DNA of 64,000 nucleotides. Source: Furcasterigmium furcatum. Lineage: Eukaryota > Ascomycota > Sordariomycetes > Glomerellales > Plectosphaerellaceae. The stretch's first letter is position 1; each line of letters opens with the position of its first letter. A program made the position numbers and the translations under genes. The DNA lies in assembly GCA_001599815.1 (NCBI GenBank), contig BCIA01000004.1:1428862-1492861 (forward strand), read 5' to 3'. The notes under the pieces are model-generated. The model was not told the DNA's origin. It was given only the letters and a program-made list of their open reading frames with translations, and made no database searches. Shown piece by piece: positions 43,403 to 53,555 of the stretch.

Positions 43403-45204
43403 TTCTTGGGTGCTGCAAAGATAGTAAGTATAGCTTCAATTCGGGACGCCCGATGCAGTCGTCGAGTCAGTGGCTTCGCTGAGGCGCAACGCTCGGTGTG
43501 AACCGTCTCTCACGGGACAACTTGGCACCAGGTCTTGGGCGTCTGTAGATCACCTCTGCTTGTCCGTTGTTAAAGTGGCGAAAATAAGGGCTTGACGGTG
43601 GGAGCCTCTTTTTCCATTTCTTCAACCTCATCATGCCGTCCATGGAAACTCCGACTCACATGATATTATTGATGAAATCGAGCACCGAGCGCTATATCGA
43701 CGGGTTTAGTAGCCCAGGTCTATTAGTATCAGTCTAGGGAAAGTCTTTTACGTAGAGGCAAAATAGGCCGCCTAGTAGGAACTTTTAATGTCATTTTTGT
43801 GGTTTAAGGATGTGAGATTAGTCCGAGCTGGTCTCGTGAGATACCATTGAAATGGGGACATTCGTCCGACGATGTGATCGGAGCTCTGGGCAGAAGGAAT
43901 GGAGGGCTGCATAATAACGCGTGTGGTCGAGTCTCGGCGAGCCAAGAGGGCGTCTTTTGCAGTCTGAGGGGAAGTGTGATGAGCGCTCTCTACAATACTC
44001 AACGGTTCTGTCGATCCCAGCAGATGTTCACGGCGTCCTGCACAATTCCCCAGTGTTTTTAGAGACATGCCCGATTATAAAGACCTTGGAGTTGTGCTCT
44101 ACCGTCGTCAACCTGCTGTAGTCGATCTTGCTCCCTCTTTCCACGTGTTGCCCTACAGCGGTAACGATAGCCTGCACTGACTGGAAGCCCAGTTTCAGAT
44201 CCCGGTCACTCCGGATGATCGAATCACCGCCGTAGATGACTCCCTGGTTCCTGGACCGGGCTTCTCTCTTTTCTGTGCGGCATCTTGGGCTGGAAGGATG
44301 GCCCTGTATCTCCTGTTTTATCTGTCACACTCTTGGTCAATACTTGATGAGCGTCCCAGAGCGGTGAGGTGAGGTGCGGCCTACATCTGTCGCTGTCTTC
44401 AGGATCTACGAATCGTCGCTGAGTCTTTTCGCGTCTTCGGGGTGGCGATACTTTATCGAGTTCCTCTGTCTGCGGCTGTTGTCGCCTCTCCTCTTCCTGT
44501 CGTAATCCTCCTCTGGCTGGTTGGCTTCTTCTGCTAGAGGCGCCAGTTGATCATCGCTATGGTCGGGCTCCCAGATCGACTCACTCCAGGTCCCTGTATC
44601 CATTGATGTCATGTCTTTAGATCATAGGCCGCCGTCATCACCTTGAATGCTGCGCCGCCGTGTGGTCGGTATCGCAATGGCTGCCCCGCCTTGGGCTGCG
44701 CAAACTCGATTTGGCCTGTCCGACGCCCAAGCTAGGCTCGACGTGATTGGAAAAAGCTGAGGTGGTTAGCAGTGCTGTTCCATCTCGTGCACGTGGGCCA
44801 CGGTCGAGGCCCATGGGTACCTACGGGGTGATGATGTGCTGTACTCTGCGCTTCAATTTGGTCGCCTGTTGATGAAACTGAAAAGGTGAAGCCCAGGGGA
44901 TCCCAGAACTGACGGACAGCCTGGTTTCAAGATGCTGAGATGTGCGCCCCCTGAGTACAATGAGGCACGGCCACACCCTCTTTAGACTGTTTGCCTCATC
45001 CAGTCGGGCGCGGACCACGTCAGGGAGAAGAAGATGGTGTCGTGAATGAGGCGCCCAGGTAGCGATTGGCTCACGGCTTCTGCCAATTTCCTGAGCACAT
45101 CACTCGCTGCTCACCTCATTCTTCACTGTTGCCTCCTCCCGTCGCATTTCCCTCGAGACAGGACCAACAGATGGGATCACGGTGGCTCAACCTGCATCAT
45201 CACA
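43403..45204. other. 1.8 kb gene-poor region with a duplicated relic
   Basis: No intact gene is supported. Bases 43619-43695 resemble 47864-47940. Short frames at 43772-44121 and 44406-44612 show no features. The right end is the promoter of the following membrane protein gene. Confidence 0.5.
43619..43695 (+). repeat. Copy 1 of a diverged dispersed duplication
   Basis: About 77 bases align with 47864-47940 at roughly three quarters identity by eye. Matching blocks include TCTT, ATGCCGT(C/T)CATGGAA, CT(C/T)(C/T)GACTCA, ATTGATGA and CGAGCA(C/T)CGAG. Many differences are C/T transitions. Confidence 0.5.
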
Positions 45205-47468
45205 ATGTTCCCGCAACACCCCTTACGGAAGAGAGTGTTAAACCAGGCCTTTGGCTTGATCACAGCGCTGGGAGTAGGTGGCGTCAACAGTGTGCATGAG
45301 ATGAGATCCCCACTGACCTCAGTCAGGATACCGAGTCCTCCTGGAAGCCTCGACCACGTCGTACATTTACGCCATCGTCTTGTTCTTCATCACCCTTGCC
45401 ACGAAAAATGTTCTTATCATTGTCACGCGCCTTTTATATCTCGCGGGGAGGCCCTCGAGACGAGCCGTGCGCGAGCACGGTGTCACCACGATGGACATAA
45501 CTTCCAGCACACCCATTTTGCGTTCCGAGGACCCAGAAGCCATGGAGTCGGGACCACAGCTGAACTACAGCACCTTGAACAACGACCGAGCTTCAACCAA
45601 CGGTACCCACGAAAACGGGCGTCATGTCAGCCCGCATGCGAAGACATCAGACATCCTTGGCAACGGAGGCCGAGAATCAATCATGAATACTTTGAGATAT
45701 GTCACCGACAGACGCAGCCCACACAAGCTCAGGACGGGACTTTTCTGCTTCGCTCTTCTAGGTTGCCAGTTCGGGATCCTCGCATTGGGATACTGGGCAA
45801 ACCCGCTGCTGGAGGCCGGCAGGGCGGCTCTCTGGCTTTCTGACAAGTGTGGCATTTGGGAGTTTCCGTCCGAAAATGCCACTGACGAAGAGGCGACCAG
45901 AGCAGATGTCATCCTTCGTCGAAAGGAAGCGAGAGCAGGAGAGTATGCCAAGTACTGCTATGAGCCCTGGTCTTCCAACCAGCCTCTACCCGTGTACTGC
46001 AATTTCTTCGCCAACAGAAACATCACATTCGAGGAGACCCGTCCGTACGGATGCCCGTTTCCGAATAATTCGATCTGCGCGGGCTCTCAGGTGGTGACCT
46101 TTGATACCGGCCTGCGCCCGGCGACAGACCTCGGCATCAACCAGGAAACCCCGTACAGGTTCCGGCGGACAGCCACATGTGTTCCCTTGAACAATAATGA
46201 GCCATACGTGCGCGAGGAGGATCGCAACGGGACTCGGATGTTCAAATACTACTACCTGAAGGACGTGGAGTCTGAGGATGACGATGAGCCCTTTTTCGAT
46301 ACCAGCGGCGACCCGTTCTACTGGACAATGCCCACGTACGATGTTAGGTGAGAACACTCGGTCATATTCGGTCCAGCAACCAGCAACCTAAGTGGCATGA
46401 TCTAACTACAATAGTGCATTTAATACAGGACCCGCTGCCGGCCCCGATTGGATCCCGATAGATGGTCTGAAGCCCGGCAAGGACAAGACCTTGACGCTGC
46501 TTCTCGTCCGTCCTCTGCAGATCTACTATCTTGGGCCCAGCGGAGACGCCGTCTTCCCAACCGACTCTACCCTTCAGTTCCCCGAAGGTGACCGCTGGTA
46601 TGTCAAGTCGAATCCAAAGGCAGGGGTGCTCTCCTGCGTGGAGGAGACAGAGCTGTGCCACCCCTCCAAAGACGACCTCTGCTGGCCCGCGTACGACCGG
46701 CATGATACCATCCGCGACCCGGGATACTGGCTCATGAAACTGGCGCTCAAAGACGCCACCCTGTTGAACTCGATCACCCTCCGTCTCGGCACCGCCCTCG
46801 TCGCACAGGAGATGATCGCGCAGCAGCTCTCGCTGCCCCTGCCCAACGACCATTGGAGGACCGAGGCCCGGCGCCTGTTCGCGACGTCCCTGGCGCTCGC
46901 CCAGATCAAGGCCTGGTCCATCGGCAGCGGCGAGGATCACGTGCACGAGAAGGATTACGGGTGGAAGGACCAGACGCCCCGCGAGGCGGAGGAGTCTGGC
47001 GGGCTGTGCGGCCTGCTCAAGTTCAAGTCTACGGGATACACGAACACCAATTTGCTGAGTTTCGTTCTCCTCTTGATAATCCCGTGGCCGCTGACTGCCC
47101 TGCTGAGCACGAGGTGGGAAAGTGTCCCCTCGATGTTTCGATCAGCCGGGAAGACACGGTCTCGGGGTGAGATGCAGAGGCATCCCGACAATGGGGCCGC
47201 TTCAATCTTTGGAGAATACACTCATGGCAATGATGCAGAAATCGTGAGTGGCAATTCACAAGCCATCGTTGTGTATGGCCCCGTGTCTCATCATCCGGTC
47301 GACACCACCGCAGCCTCCGACTCAGAGGAAGAGACACCCGGGAAAAGTGAAGCGAGGCAGACAAAGGCCAAAGATGATCGCCTTGATGTGGAAATAGCTG
47401 GGCTATGGGTCTGGGGCGCCTTGAACAGTTTATACAGTGCTGCGACCAGGCTTGTCGGAAGACACTGA
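45205..47468 (+). CDS. Multi-pass membrane protein with large glycosylated ectodomain, unknown function
   Basis: Three exons, 45205-45273, 45323-46347 and 46415-47468, give 715 residues. The short first exon (MFPQHPLRKRVLNQAFGLITALG) joins SGYRVLLEAS and SYIYAIVLFFITLATKN, giving an N-terminal membrane segment. A second follows at TGLFCFALLGCQFGILALGYW, and a third near the end (LLSFVLLLIIPWPLTALLS). Between the last two is a long Cys-containing region (DKCGIW, YCYEPW, VYCNFF, YGCPF, ICAGSQ) with several N-x-S/T sites. This layout is shared by a fungal membrane family also resembling the DUF3176 architecture seen at the right end of the window. Function is unknown. The first exon rests on splice signals (GTAGGT, CTGAC branch, CTCAG) and is less certain than the rest. 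Confidence 0.75.
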
Positions 47469-47863
47469 AGGTCTGCCATGGAATCTAGACACTCGGGACA
47501 TTTCCTGTCACGTATCACAGGGTAGCGATTCTGGTCCAGGGGTTGGCTGTTTTTGCCCGTGGTTGAGAGACTGCGAGAGGCATACCGCATTCTCGCAGTA
47601 GCCTTTGCACTACCATATCAAGATCGTGGCGGAGGTGTCTGGAAGGGCTCCTGACGAACATCTTGGATCCAGGTACTGCCGGGAGCAATCGGCACGCACT
47701 ATGAATAGAAGCCAATGGCAAAGTTTGGGGGGCCTGTCCCGCTTCTCATGGTCTGGCCGACTTAGATCAGTTGTATACATCCATCCAATGTACCACCCTT
47801 ACTTTGTCATCATAAAAGCGGCAACCAGAGGGAAAGGAGGTCGCAGGATCCTCTTCTTCTATA

Positions 47864-47940
47864 TCTTAACTCCTATTATGCCGTTCATGGAACCTCTGAC
47901 TCAGATAGAGAACATTGATGACTCCGAGCATCGAGGGCTG
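47864..47940 (+). repeat. Copy 2 of a diverged dispersed duplication
   Basis: Pairs with 43619-43695 (see that entry). It lies about 55 bases before the truncated 5S-like sequence; copy 1 has no 5S-like neighbour. Confidence 0.5.
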
Positions 47941-47995
47941 GGACTCGGCGGCGATCAGCGAATGGCTTATAAGTCCAATGTCACAGACATCTGGT

Positions 47996-48062
47996 ACATA
48001 CGACCATACCCGTCAGAGAACTCGGCATCCCGTCCGCTCTGCCCTAGATAAACTGGCGAGGG
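47996..48062 (+). pseudogene. Truncated 5S rRNA-like sequence
   Basis: The first 67 bases match the 5' half of the intact 5S gene at 23361: ACATACGACCATACCC, then a diverged loop, CTCGG(C)ATCCCGTCCGCTCT and TAGATAA. After that the similarity stops, so loop E, box C and the 3' strand of helix I are missing and no T-run follows. It is unlikely to be transcribed as 5S RNA. It could be a gene relic or the 5S-derived head of an old SINE-like element. Confidence 0.8.
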
Positions 48063-48658
48063 GAAAGTTATCTATGTGATCGCGTATTCTCTGCCCGATT
48101 AGGCTTAGCGCCAACCCGACCTGTGAGCCGCATGTCGCCGCTCTTAAGCATTGTGATGGAGGCAAGGCACCCGGCCCCTAACCCCCCCGTCCCCGTCTAA
48201 GGGCGTCGTTGCCTAGGTAGACTAACTAGGGTAACCAGTAGGTCGATGCGCTTAAGGCCACATAAATAGAAGAACTACCCGCGCCGCCTACCCACCGTTC
48301 TTCCACCGTTCTTCTCGCCTGGCTTTGGTCGTATATGCTACAGGGTGGAGCTAGGCAAGTCTATATAGAATAGATATAAATGTCCAGGTGTGTCAGGCTG
48401 TCGCTTTGCCAAGGTATGCCTAGCAGCCCCAGAGTAACCAAGGCCAGGAACCGAGATATGATGCGGCACAGCCCTCCGGGAGCCTAAGTTCGTGATGGCT
48501 GCGATCTCTAAAGGTTGAGCTTGGCTTCTTTCAGCGGCTTAATGCAAGGCGCGAGAGCGCCCTGCGCTCCCTCCGTTCACTTTCACTTTGCACACCTACT
48601 CCATTTCCACCTCTTAATACTACAACTCAGTACACACTCCTCTCCTCCCACCGCAGAT

Positions 48659-49372
48659 ATGGCGCTCTTCAACCTGTCTCCCGGGGCGCTGCTCCTTTTC
48701 ACTCTCTTCACGCCGGTCGTCGACTGCCGCGGGTCCGACGACGTCCGCGAGATTCTCATGCCATCAGACTCCCCGCAGACCCCCGATCCCGACGGATGCT
48801 CCACACGCGACGCGAGTCCGTATCTTCAGCCTCCCGAGCCAACGCCGCTGCTGCAGCTTGAGCTCCTGGGGTACATGGGCGACCTCCCGTGCAACGATGT
48901 CAACGTCGACCCCATGCTCGCCTGCTTCCCCGACGACGAGCAGCGGTGCGGCTTTACCAGCGCCGCAACCGACCAGGACGCCCTCACCATGTTCTCATCG
49001 CACGCCAGCAGCGCCGCCTCGTGGTGGGCGGAACACTCGTCCGCCGCGTTGGATGTCGCCGGAGCCTGCCCGTCGGCGTGGTACGACGCAATGTGGGACA
49101 ATCCGCTCGCCGACGGCGGCGCCTGGGCCCTGAACATGACCATCAGCGACGCTCGGTGCTGGGAAAAGATGAACGCGGGGGCTGCCACCACCGGAGAGGA
49201 TGCGGCATCCGCGAGCACCGCCACGCCTGAAAGCTCGGGGGCGGATGGTCAAGGTGCGACGGGGACGCCGGAGGCTGATAGTGCTGGCATGCGGCTGGGA
49301 GGCTATGGACTTGTCAGTGGCCAAGTGGCAGCTGTGGGAGTGATGCTCGTCATCATGGGCAGCATGTCGTAG
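48659..49372 (+). CDS. Probable GPI-anchored secreted protein
   Basis: A 237-residue intronless protein. A signal peptide (MALFNLSPGALLLFTLFTPVVDC) opens it, and a Ser/Thr/Ala/Gly-rich region near residues 180-210 leads to a hydrophobic C-terminus (VSGQVAAVGVMLVIMGSMS) without following charged residues, the usual GPI-attachment layout. The middle has paired cysteines (LPCNDV, LACFPD, QRCGFT, GACPSAW, ARCWEK) and a conserved-looking ASSAASWWAEHSSAALD helix typical of a fungal surface family. A cell-wall or plasma-membrane outer surface location is expected. An in-frame ATG at 48515 would precede the signal peptide and is not chosen. Confidence 0.78.
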   Translation: MALFNLSPGALLLFTLFTPVVDCRGSDDVREILMPSDSPQTPDPDGCSTRDASPYLQPPEPTPLLQLELLGYMGDLPCNDVNVDPMLACFPDDEQRCGFTSAATDQDALTMFSSHASSAASWWAEHSSAALDVAGACPSAWYDAMWDNPLADGGAWALNMTISDARCWEKMNAGAATTGEDAASASTATPESSGADGQGATGTPEADSAGMRLGGYGLVSGQVAAVGVMLVIMGSMS

Positions 49373-49623
49373 TTGTCGGGGTCAAAGAATATGGCCCAGA
49401 AGAGGGTTGGTTGAGTACTTAGGCCAGTTATACGGGGTATAAATCCGAGTTGCTGGGGGACGATTGCCAATCTTCTTTAATAGTAATGCCGCAGGACCAG
49501 CTGTTCGCCTCCAAAGATATTGTAGCCGCCTATCTCATCCGCGAAGGTTCCTCCCACCCATCTCCTGAGGGGGGCCCGCGGATAATTCATGGCTCGTCAG
49601 GGGCGTGTGCAGCTCATGATGCC

Positions 49624-50076
49624 TCATCTCCTGTAACAATTGACCGCTAACCATCTGGCATCCTTGCCTGGGTCTTGTTCGTTTACGCTAGTATCTATCT
49701 CGCTCGCCGTTGGGGGCTCCTTGCGCACCCGGCGTCGTAGGATGCACCAGACGAGGAATCCAATCAACAGTCCACCGAGAGCGACTCCAATGACCATTTC
49801 AGCGATGGCGCCACTACTGAGGCCCTGCACGTCAGTACTGCTCGAGCCTGATCCCGCCGCGCTCTCGGATACGCCCGCAGACGAACTCGTCGCCTGGGCG
49901 GAGTCACTGATGGTTGAGGAGACCTAACGACGAAGGAGAGTCAGGCATCCGCCTTCGAATGTTCAATTCACCGTAATAACGTCGAAAAAGCGGCGGTAAC
50001 ATACCAAACAGACCCCCCCAGAGGAAGCGCTCACGTTGATGACTCCGTAGGCAAGCATCGCGCCCCCAACCCCCAT
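49624..50076 (-). CDS. Ser/Thr stalk plus membrane segment, 5' end unresolved
   Basis: Two exons in transcript order, 50076-50005 and 49923-49624, give at least 123 residues from the first ATG in frame (MGVGGAMLAYGVINVSASSG). A Ser/Ala-rich stalk follows, then one membrane helix (AIAEMVIGVALGGLLIGFLVWCILRRR) with a basic stop-transfer and a short cytosolic tail. This is the C-terminal layout of fungal single-pass surface proteins with Cys-rich or carbohydrate-binding heads. The Cys-rich gene at 50424-50930 lies just upstream on the same strand. Both could be one gene, but no set of introns joining them without a stop was found by hand. Frames at 50105-50464 between them are also Cys-rich. Confidence 0.55.
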
Positions 50077-50423
50077 CGTAGCCGAGGATCTTCTTCATTC
50101 TTGTTCAGAGACAATCGCCGACTGGTAATGATGGCCAACAACGTACAGAGAGAGATTCAAAACGACACTGCTTCTCTGCCCCCGTGAAATAAGGCGGGCA
50201 ACAAAACCTAAAGCAACCATATCCAAAGGTCCCTACATGTACCCATTGATCACATGGAGATCCAACACATTGGGTTTCGCGGAGAACTACAAATGAATGA
50301 CAAGAGCGCCCTGCAGTAGCAATCTCCAGTATCAGGGACTCGCTAGGCCGTAGTACAACAGCGTATTGACGCCCCTCGGAACAGGCCTCGCGGCACAGCA
50401 CGAAAAGTTCCATGGCCGTGGCA

Positions 50424-50930
50424 TTAAGAGCACGATCCACCCGGGCAGCACACAGAATTAACACAACTGGAACTTGGCCCGCACTAGGTAGACGTTCGTT
50501 AATATATCTGACGCCGTGATATGATGCAACCGGGAGAACTCACAGCCTTTCCACAGCCGCCGCAGTGCTCAGAGTTTAGAGTGGGGTCCACGCAATAGCC
50601 TCCACATTCGATGTACGGCGAAGGGCATCTGCGGACGCATTCCAAGGCGAAGCAAAGGCGGCCACGCTTGCACTTATAGTAGGAAGAATCATCAGCATTC
50701 ACTTCCACGCGAGAACAGGGGGTTCCAAGTGTACTAACGCGGTTGAAACAGCTCCCACAGTGGTCATTGTTGTTTAGTCTGACACACTCGCGGCCGCACC
50801 GCGTGAATCCCCGAGGGCAGTGCAGGATCACGTCCGGCTTTTTCTTGGCCTCCGCCTCCGCGTTGGCATCCGCCATGACAACTTGCAGGACGAAGAGAAG
50901 GAAGGAGAAGATGATTGCTTTCGAGTTCAT
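50424..50930 (-). CDS. Secreted cysteine-rich repeat protein
   Basis: Three exons in transcript order (50930-50739, 50672-50544, 50483-50424) give 126 residues. A signal peptide (MNSKAIIFSFLLFVLQVVMA) and a short Ala/Lys-rich segment precede tandem Cys motifs: HCPRGFTRCGRECV, DHCGSCFNR, CKRGRLCFALEC, CPSPYIECGGYCV, EHCGGCGKACG and CVNSVCCPGGSC. These resemble the C-x-G-x-C-V-D...CG-x-CG repeats of fungal secreted Cys-rich proteins. The first intron (66 bases, GTTAGT to TATAAG) has no stop and a length divisible by three, so retention would insert 22 residues. The third exon ends at a TAA right after the last Cys pair; whether that is the true end, or the gene continues into the stalk/membrane exons downstream, is open. 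Confidence 0.6.
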
Positions 50931-51854
50931 TTTGTTGAAGATCTTCCGTCTGGAAAAATGGCTGAGGTTGTCCGTCCAGTGCAATCGGCGGGGATGCTAT
51001 CTTTTAACGATGAGTTCCCTCAGCTCTCAGGTCTTGGGACTCCGATACCATTTCAGCCGCCCCTATGAAGCTGAAATGTGCTGTCGAAGCTGACCCATTA
51101 AGCCCAGTCGTGGGCTGGAATTTAAAGTTAAGCTTAACCTACCTGGTTACTACCGCCCGCCGTTGGTGTCAAAGCGGAAGATGCCGCATCAGGGTCTCGA
51201 CTCTCAACTGTGTGCCCACCACTTCTCCCACGCACGATAGATGGACACCGAGATCTCCCGACGCGCTACTAACCCCCGAGTGGTACATTTGATTCTAGCT
51301 AGTTCCCTGTTCAGCCGCTAATGGCGAAGAACCCGAGCGTCTGGACAGCCGGTTGTCTTTGACAACGGTCTCGGAGCACTACCCTTCAGCTGGGACGCTT
51401 GTCTCAGGTCAAACTCTATCACGTCGAAGTTTCAGTCATTCGCTCGCAAGACCTTCTTTCAGTACAGATGTTGGCCAGAAAGCTCACAATCTCCAGGTCC
51501 AGGATTGAGGACGGCTTGAAGGCTTCCCCAAGGTATTGCTGGTATCATCATCAAAGCTGCCCAAAAGCCTGCTCCGCTCACATCTCGGGTCTTACGTTGT
51601 TCTCTTTTAGTGAAGTGCTCTCCGTGAAAGATAAACTTCAGGCCGCAATCCACGATGCCGTTTCGATCATGGTGGGGCATCAAAACTCAATCGACCAGCG
51701 GTGGTGCCCGAGATCGCCATCCGGCACGATCCATGGGCGTTCCCGCATGAGCTGAGGCGCCTATCTACCAGCCCCGGCCGCAGCTGCCCCGGTCTTGGCC
51801 TGTGGGACACGGATTTAACAGTGTAACTTAAGGTCTGGACCCTATCCATTGGCC
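50931..51854. other. Intergenic, no intact gene
   Basis: Promoter of the Cys-rich gene at the left, relic sequence to the right. Small frames at 51399-51858 have no features. Confidence 0.45.
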
Positions 51855-52270
51855 TCACGATTGCGGCAACAAACTGCCTGGCCAGCTGGTCTCGACTCTA
51901 GTGGTCCTTTTCCTGGAGCAAGATGATCGCCTTCCACACGTAGACCTCCAAGCCGCTTCAAGTCCAACCTGCCCGTCAACGACCTCCTCGCCAATCCTCT
52001 CTACGCCACCTCTATCGGAAACTCGACAGCCATGAACGCCATCCTAGGCGCTATTAAGATCTGCTATAGCCTATCCTAACTCTTGACGTTCGGTCTGCTC
52101 CTCGCAAAGTGCCGGAACTCCTTGATAGGCCCTAACCGCTGGCTGAATCTCGGCCGATAGGGCAGTATGATTAATGCTCTGGCGATTAGCTGGTTTCTTT
52201 TCTCTGATGTGGGTGCCCTTCCCCTTATTCCTGCCCGTCACGGCAACGTCCATGAACTATATATATGAGC
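51855..52270 (+). pseudogene. Decayed amino acid/choline permease fragment (APC family)
   Basis: Translated in shifting frames, this region still reads like the C-terminal half of a fungal APC-superfamily permease: TNCLASWSRL then a stop, WSFSWSKMIAFHT then a stop, LPVNDLLANP, IGNSTAMNAILGAIKICYS then a stop, LLTFGLLL, LIGPNRWLNLGR then a stop (TAG where the family has Trp), SMINALAISWFLFSD, and a final frame change into LPVTATSMNY. Several stops and at least two frame changes make it non-functional. No N-terminal half is found upstream. TGG-to-TAG changes fit repeat-induced point mutation or plain decay. Confidence 0.65.
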
Positions 52271-52735
52271 ACTGGCCCTAGCAAATAGGATACTAAGAGA
52301 GGTCGGCCGCAGGACTGTTATTTTCCTGCGCCGGTGGCGGCTGGGTTCACGATTATGTCCATTCAGAAGCCAGGCTTGATTTCTTCTTTGGATTATGCCT
52401 TGAAAACATCGCCGCGTCACTATTCCATCGTTGTACCGCCGGGCACCTTAACAGCCACTCTTGGTCCCCCTAGGGTCTTGATGAACCTACGGTGACATGG
52501 CGCTGCATCGGGCCTTTCCAGAGCTCCCCGTGCGCCCTAAATCACATGTAGGCAACAAGCAAACAAGACATGGCAGAAATTCAGATAAACAGGTAAAATT
52601 CCGAGCCGATCCTTGGAGTCTCCAGAAGATCTGGGGATTCCGACAACCCTCCTCTCGGAAGTCTCCAACTTCCGCAGGCCAGAACACTCTGACTACAACC
52701 CACGAGCAAGCAACTCTTCATCCAATCTTGCTCCT
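52271..52735. other. 3' flank of the cutinase gene
   Basis: No gene. It lies between the permease relic and the cutinase stop codon; short frames at 52238-52687 are featureless. Confidence 0.5.
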
Positions 52736-53437
52736 CTACCGAACCATTGAGGCGATCCACCTGGCAGCCTCGGGGGCATCCTGCTGGTAGTTCGTGTGCT
52801 GCGGGGTCACAATGATGCCACCGGTGCAGATGTTATCTCCCGTGTGGCAGATAACCCGATGCTTAGAGGCGGGGATGTTGGTGATGGTGCGCCTGCTGAA
52901 AGGATCACCCAGGGTGAGAACCGCGGCGACTCGGTTGGCGACGGCGGAGGAAAGCCTGGCGGCGGCGCCGTGGACGAGCTGAGCACCCTGGCTGTAGCCC
53001 GAGAGGACGATCTTGGTGTTGGGGCACCTGGATGCCGCCTGTGATGATGTAAGTACTGGAAGGTAGTAGATATAGGGACGAAAGAAATTTCTACGTACCG
53101 TAGCCGTGAGGGATGCCATAGTGCTGATGCCTGCGGCATCGCCGCCGGCGAGGAAACCCGGGATGTTGGCGGCGTAGGAGACGCCCTGGACAGCCAGGTT
53201 GGAAACGCCAACTTGAGCTGCGAGAGCGTTGAACATGAGAGGTCCGACGGCCGCAGGGTCACCGACGTTGCCTTGCTGGCCAGTGCCGCGGGCGTAGATC
53301 AGGGTCACGGCCCTGCAAGGGGTGCCATCAGTGAGCTGATTGAAAGTCGACCCCGAGTACTGCCGAGCAGTGATGGGGGATGCAACTACTGATGAGGCGA
53401 GGGCAGCCAGGGAAGCAAGGGTGAGGAGAAACTTCAT
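52736..53437 (-). CDS. Cutinase (carbohydrate esterase family 5)
   Basis: Two exons in transcript order, 53437-53099 and 53038-52736, give 213 residues. A signal peptide and short propeptide (ending ITAR) precede the alpha/beta-hydrolase. The catalytic triad is Ser129 in GYSQG, Asp181 in HTGDNIC and His194 in PQHTNYQ. Cys41-Cys117 and Cys177-Cys184 correspond to the two conserved disulfides. Cutinases hydrolyse ester bonds of plant cutin outside the cell. The 60-base intron (GTACGT to TCACAG) is divisible by three and stop-free, so the frame also reads through it; removing it restores SLTATAASRCPNTKIV, the normal family spacing. A TATAAAG element lies upstream. Confidence 0.93.
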   Translation of the reverse strand: MKFLLTLASLAALASSVVASPITARQYSGSTFNQLTDGTPCRAVTLIYARGTGQQGNVGDPAAVGPLMFNALAAQVGVSNLAVQGVSYAANIPGFLAGGDAAGISTMASLTATVRRNFFRPYIYYLPVLTSSQAASRCPNTKIVLSGYSQGAQLVHGAAARLSSAVANRVAAVLTLGDPFSRRTITNIPASKHRVICHTGDNICTGGIIVTPQHTNYQQDAPEAARWIASMVR

Positions 53438-53548
53438 GATGACTGTGGGCGGGCGTCGGCGACCAGCAGAGATTTCTAAATCAGAGAGTGAGGAGCGGCG
53501 GTGCTGAACGAGAGGAATCTGTCCCTGAGGCCCGAGTTGGGCTGGGCC

Positions 53549-53555
53549 TTTATAC
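53549..53555 (-). promoter_or_regulatory. TATA box of the cutinase gene
   Basis: TATAAAG on the minus strand about 115 bases upstream of the cutinase ATG. Confidence 0.5.

Larger units (their letters stand above)
47469..48658. other. Gene-poor region with a relic repeat and truncated 5S-like sequence
   Basis: Contains copy 2 of the dispersed duplication and a partial 5S-like sequence. The part from about 48100 to 48480 is AT-rich with TAGGTAGACTAACTAGGG-like strings typical of degraded transposon sequence. The right end is the promoter of the next gene. No intact gene is seen. Confidence 0.5.

Noticed and set aside
32720..53437. A CAZyme gene cluster (GH5, GH55, CE5)
   Set aside because: The genes are up to 20 kb apart on both strands with unrelated genes between; proximity is not enough to call a cluster.
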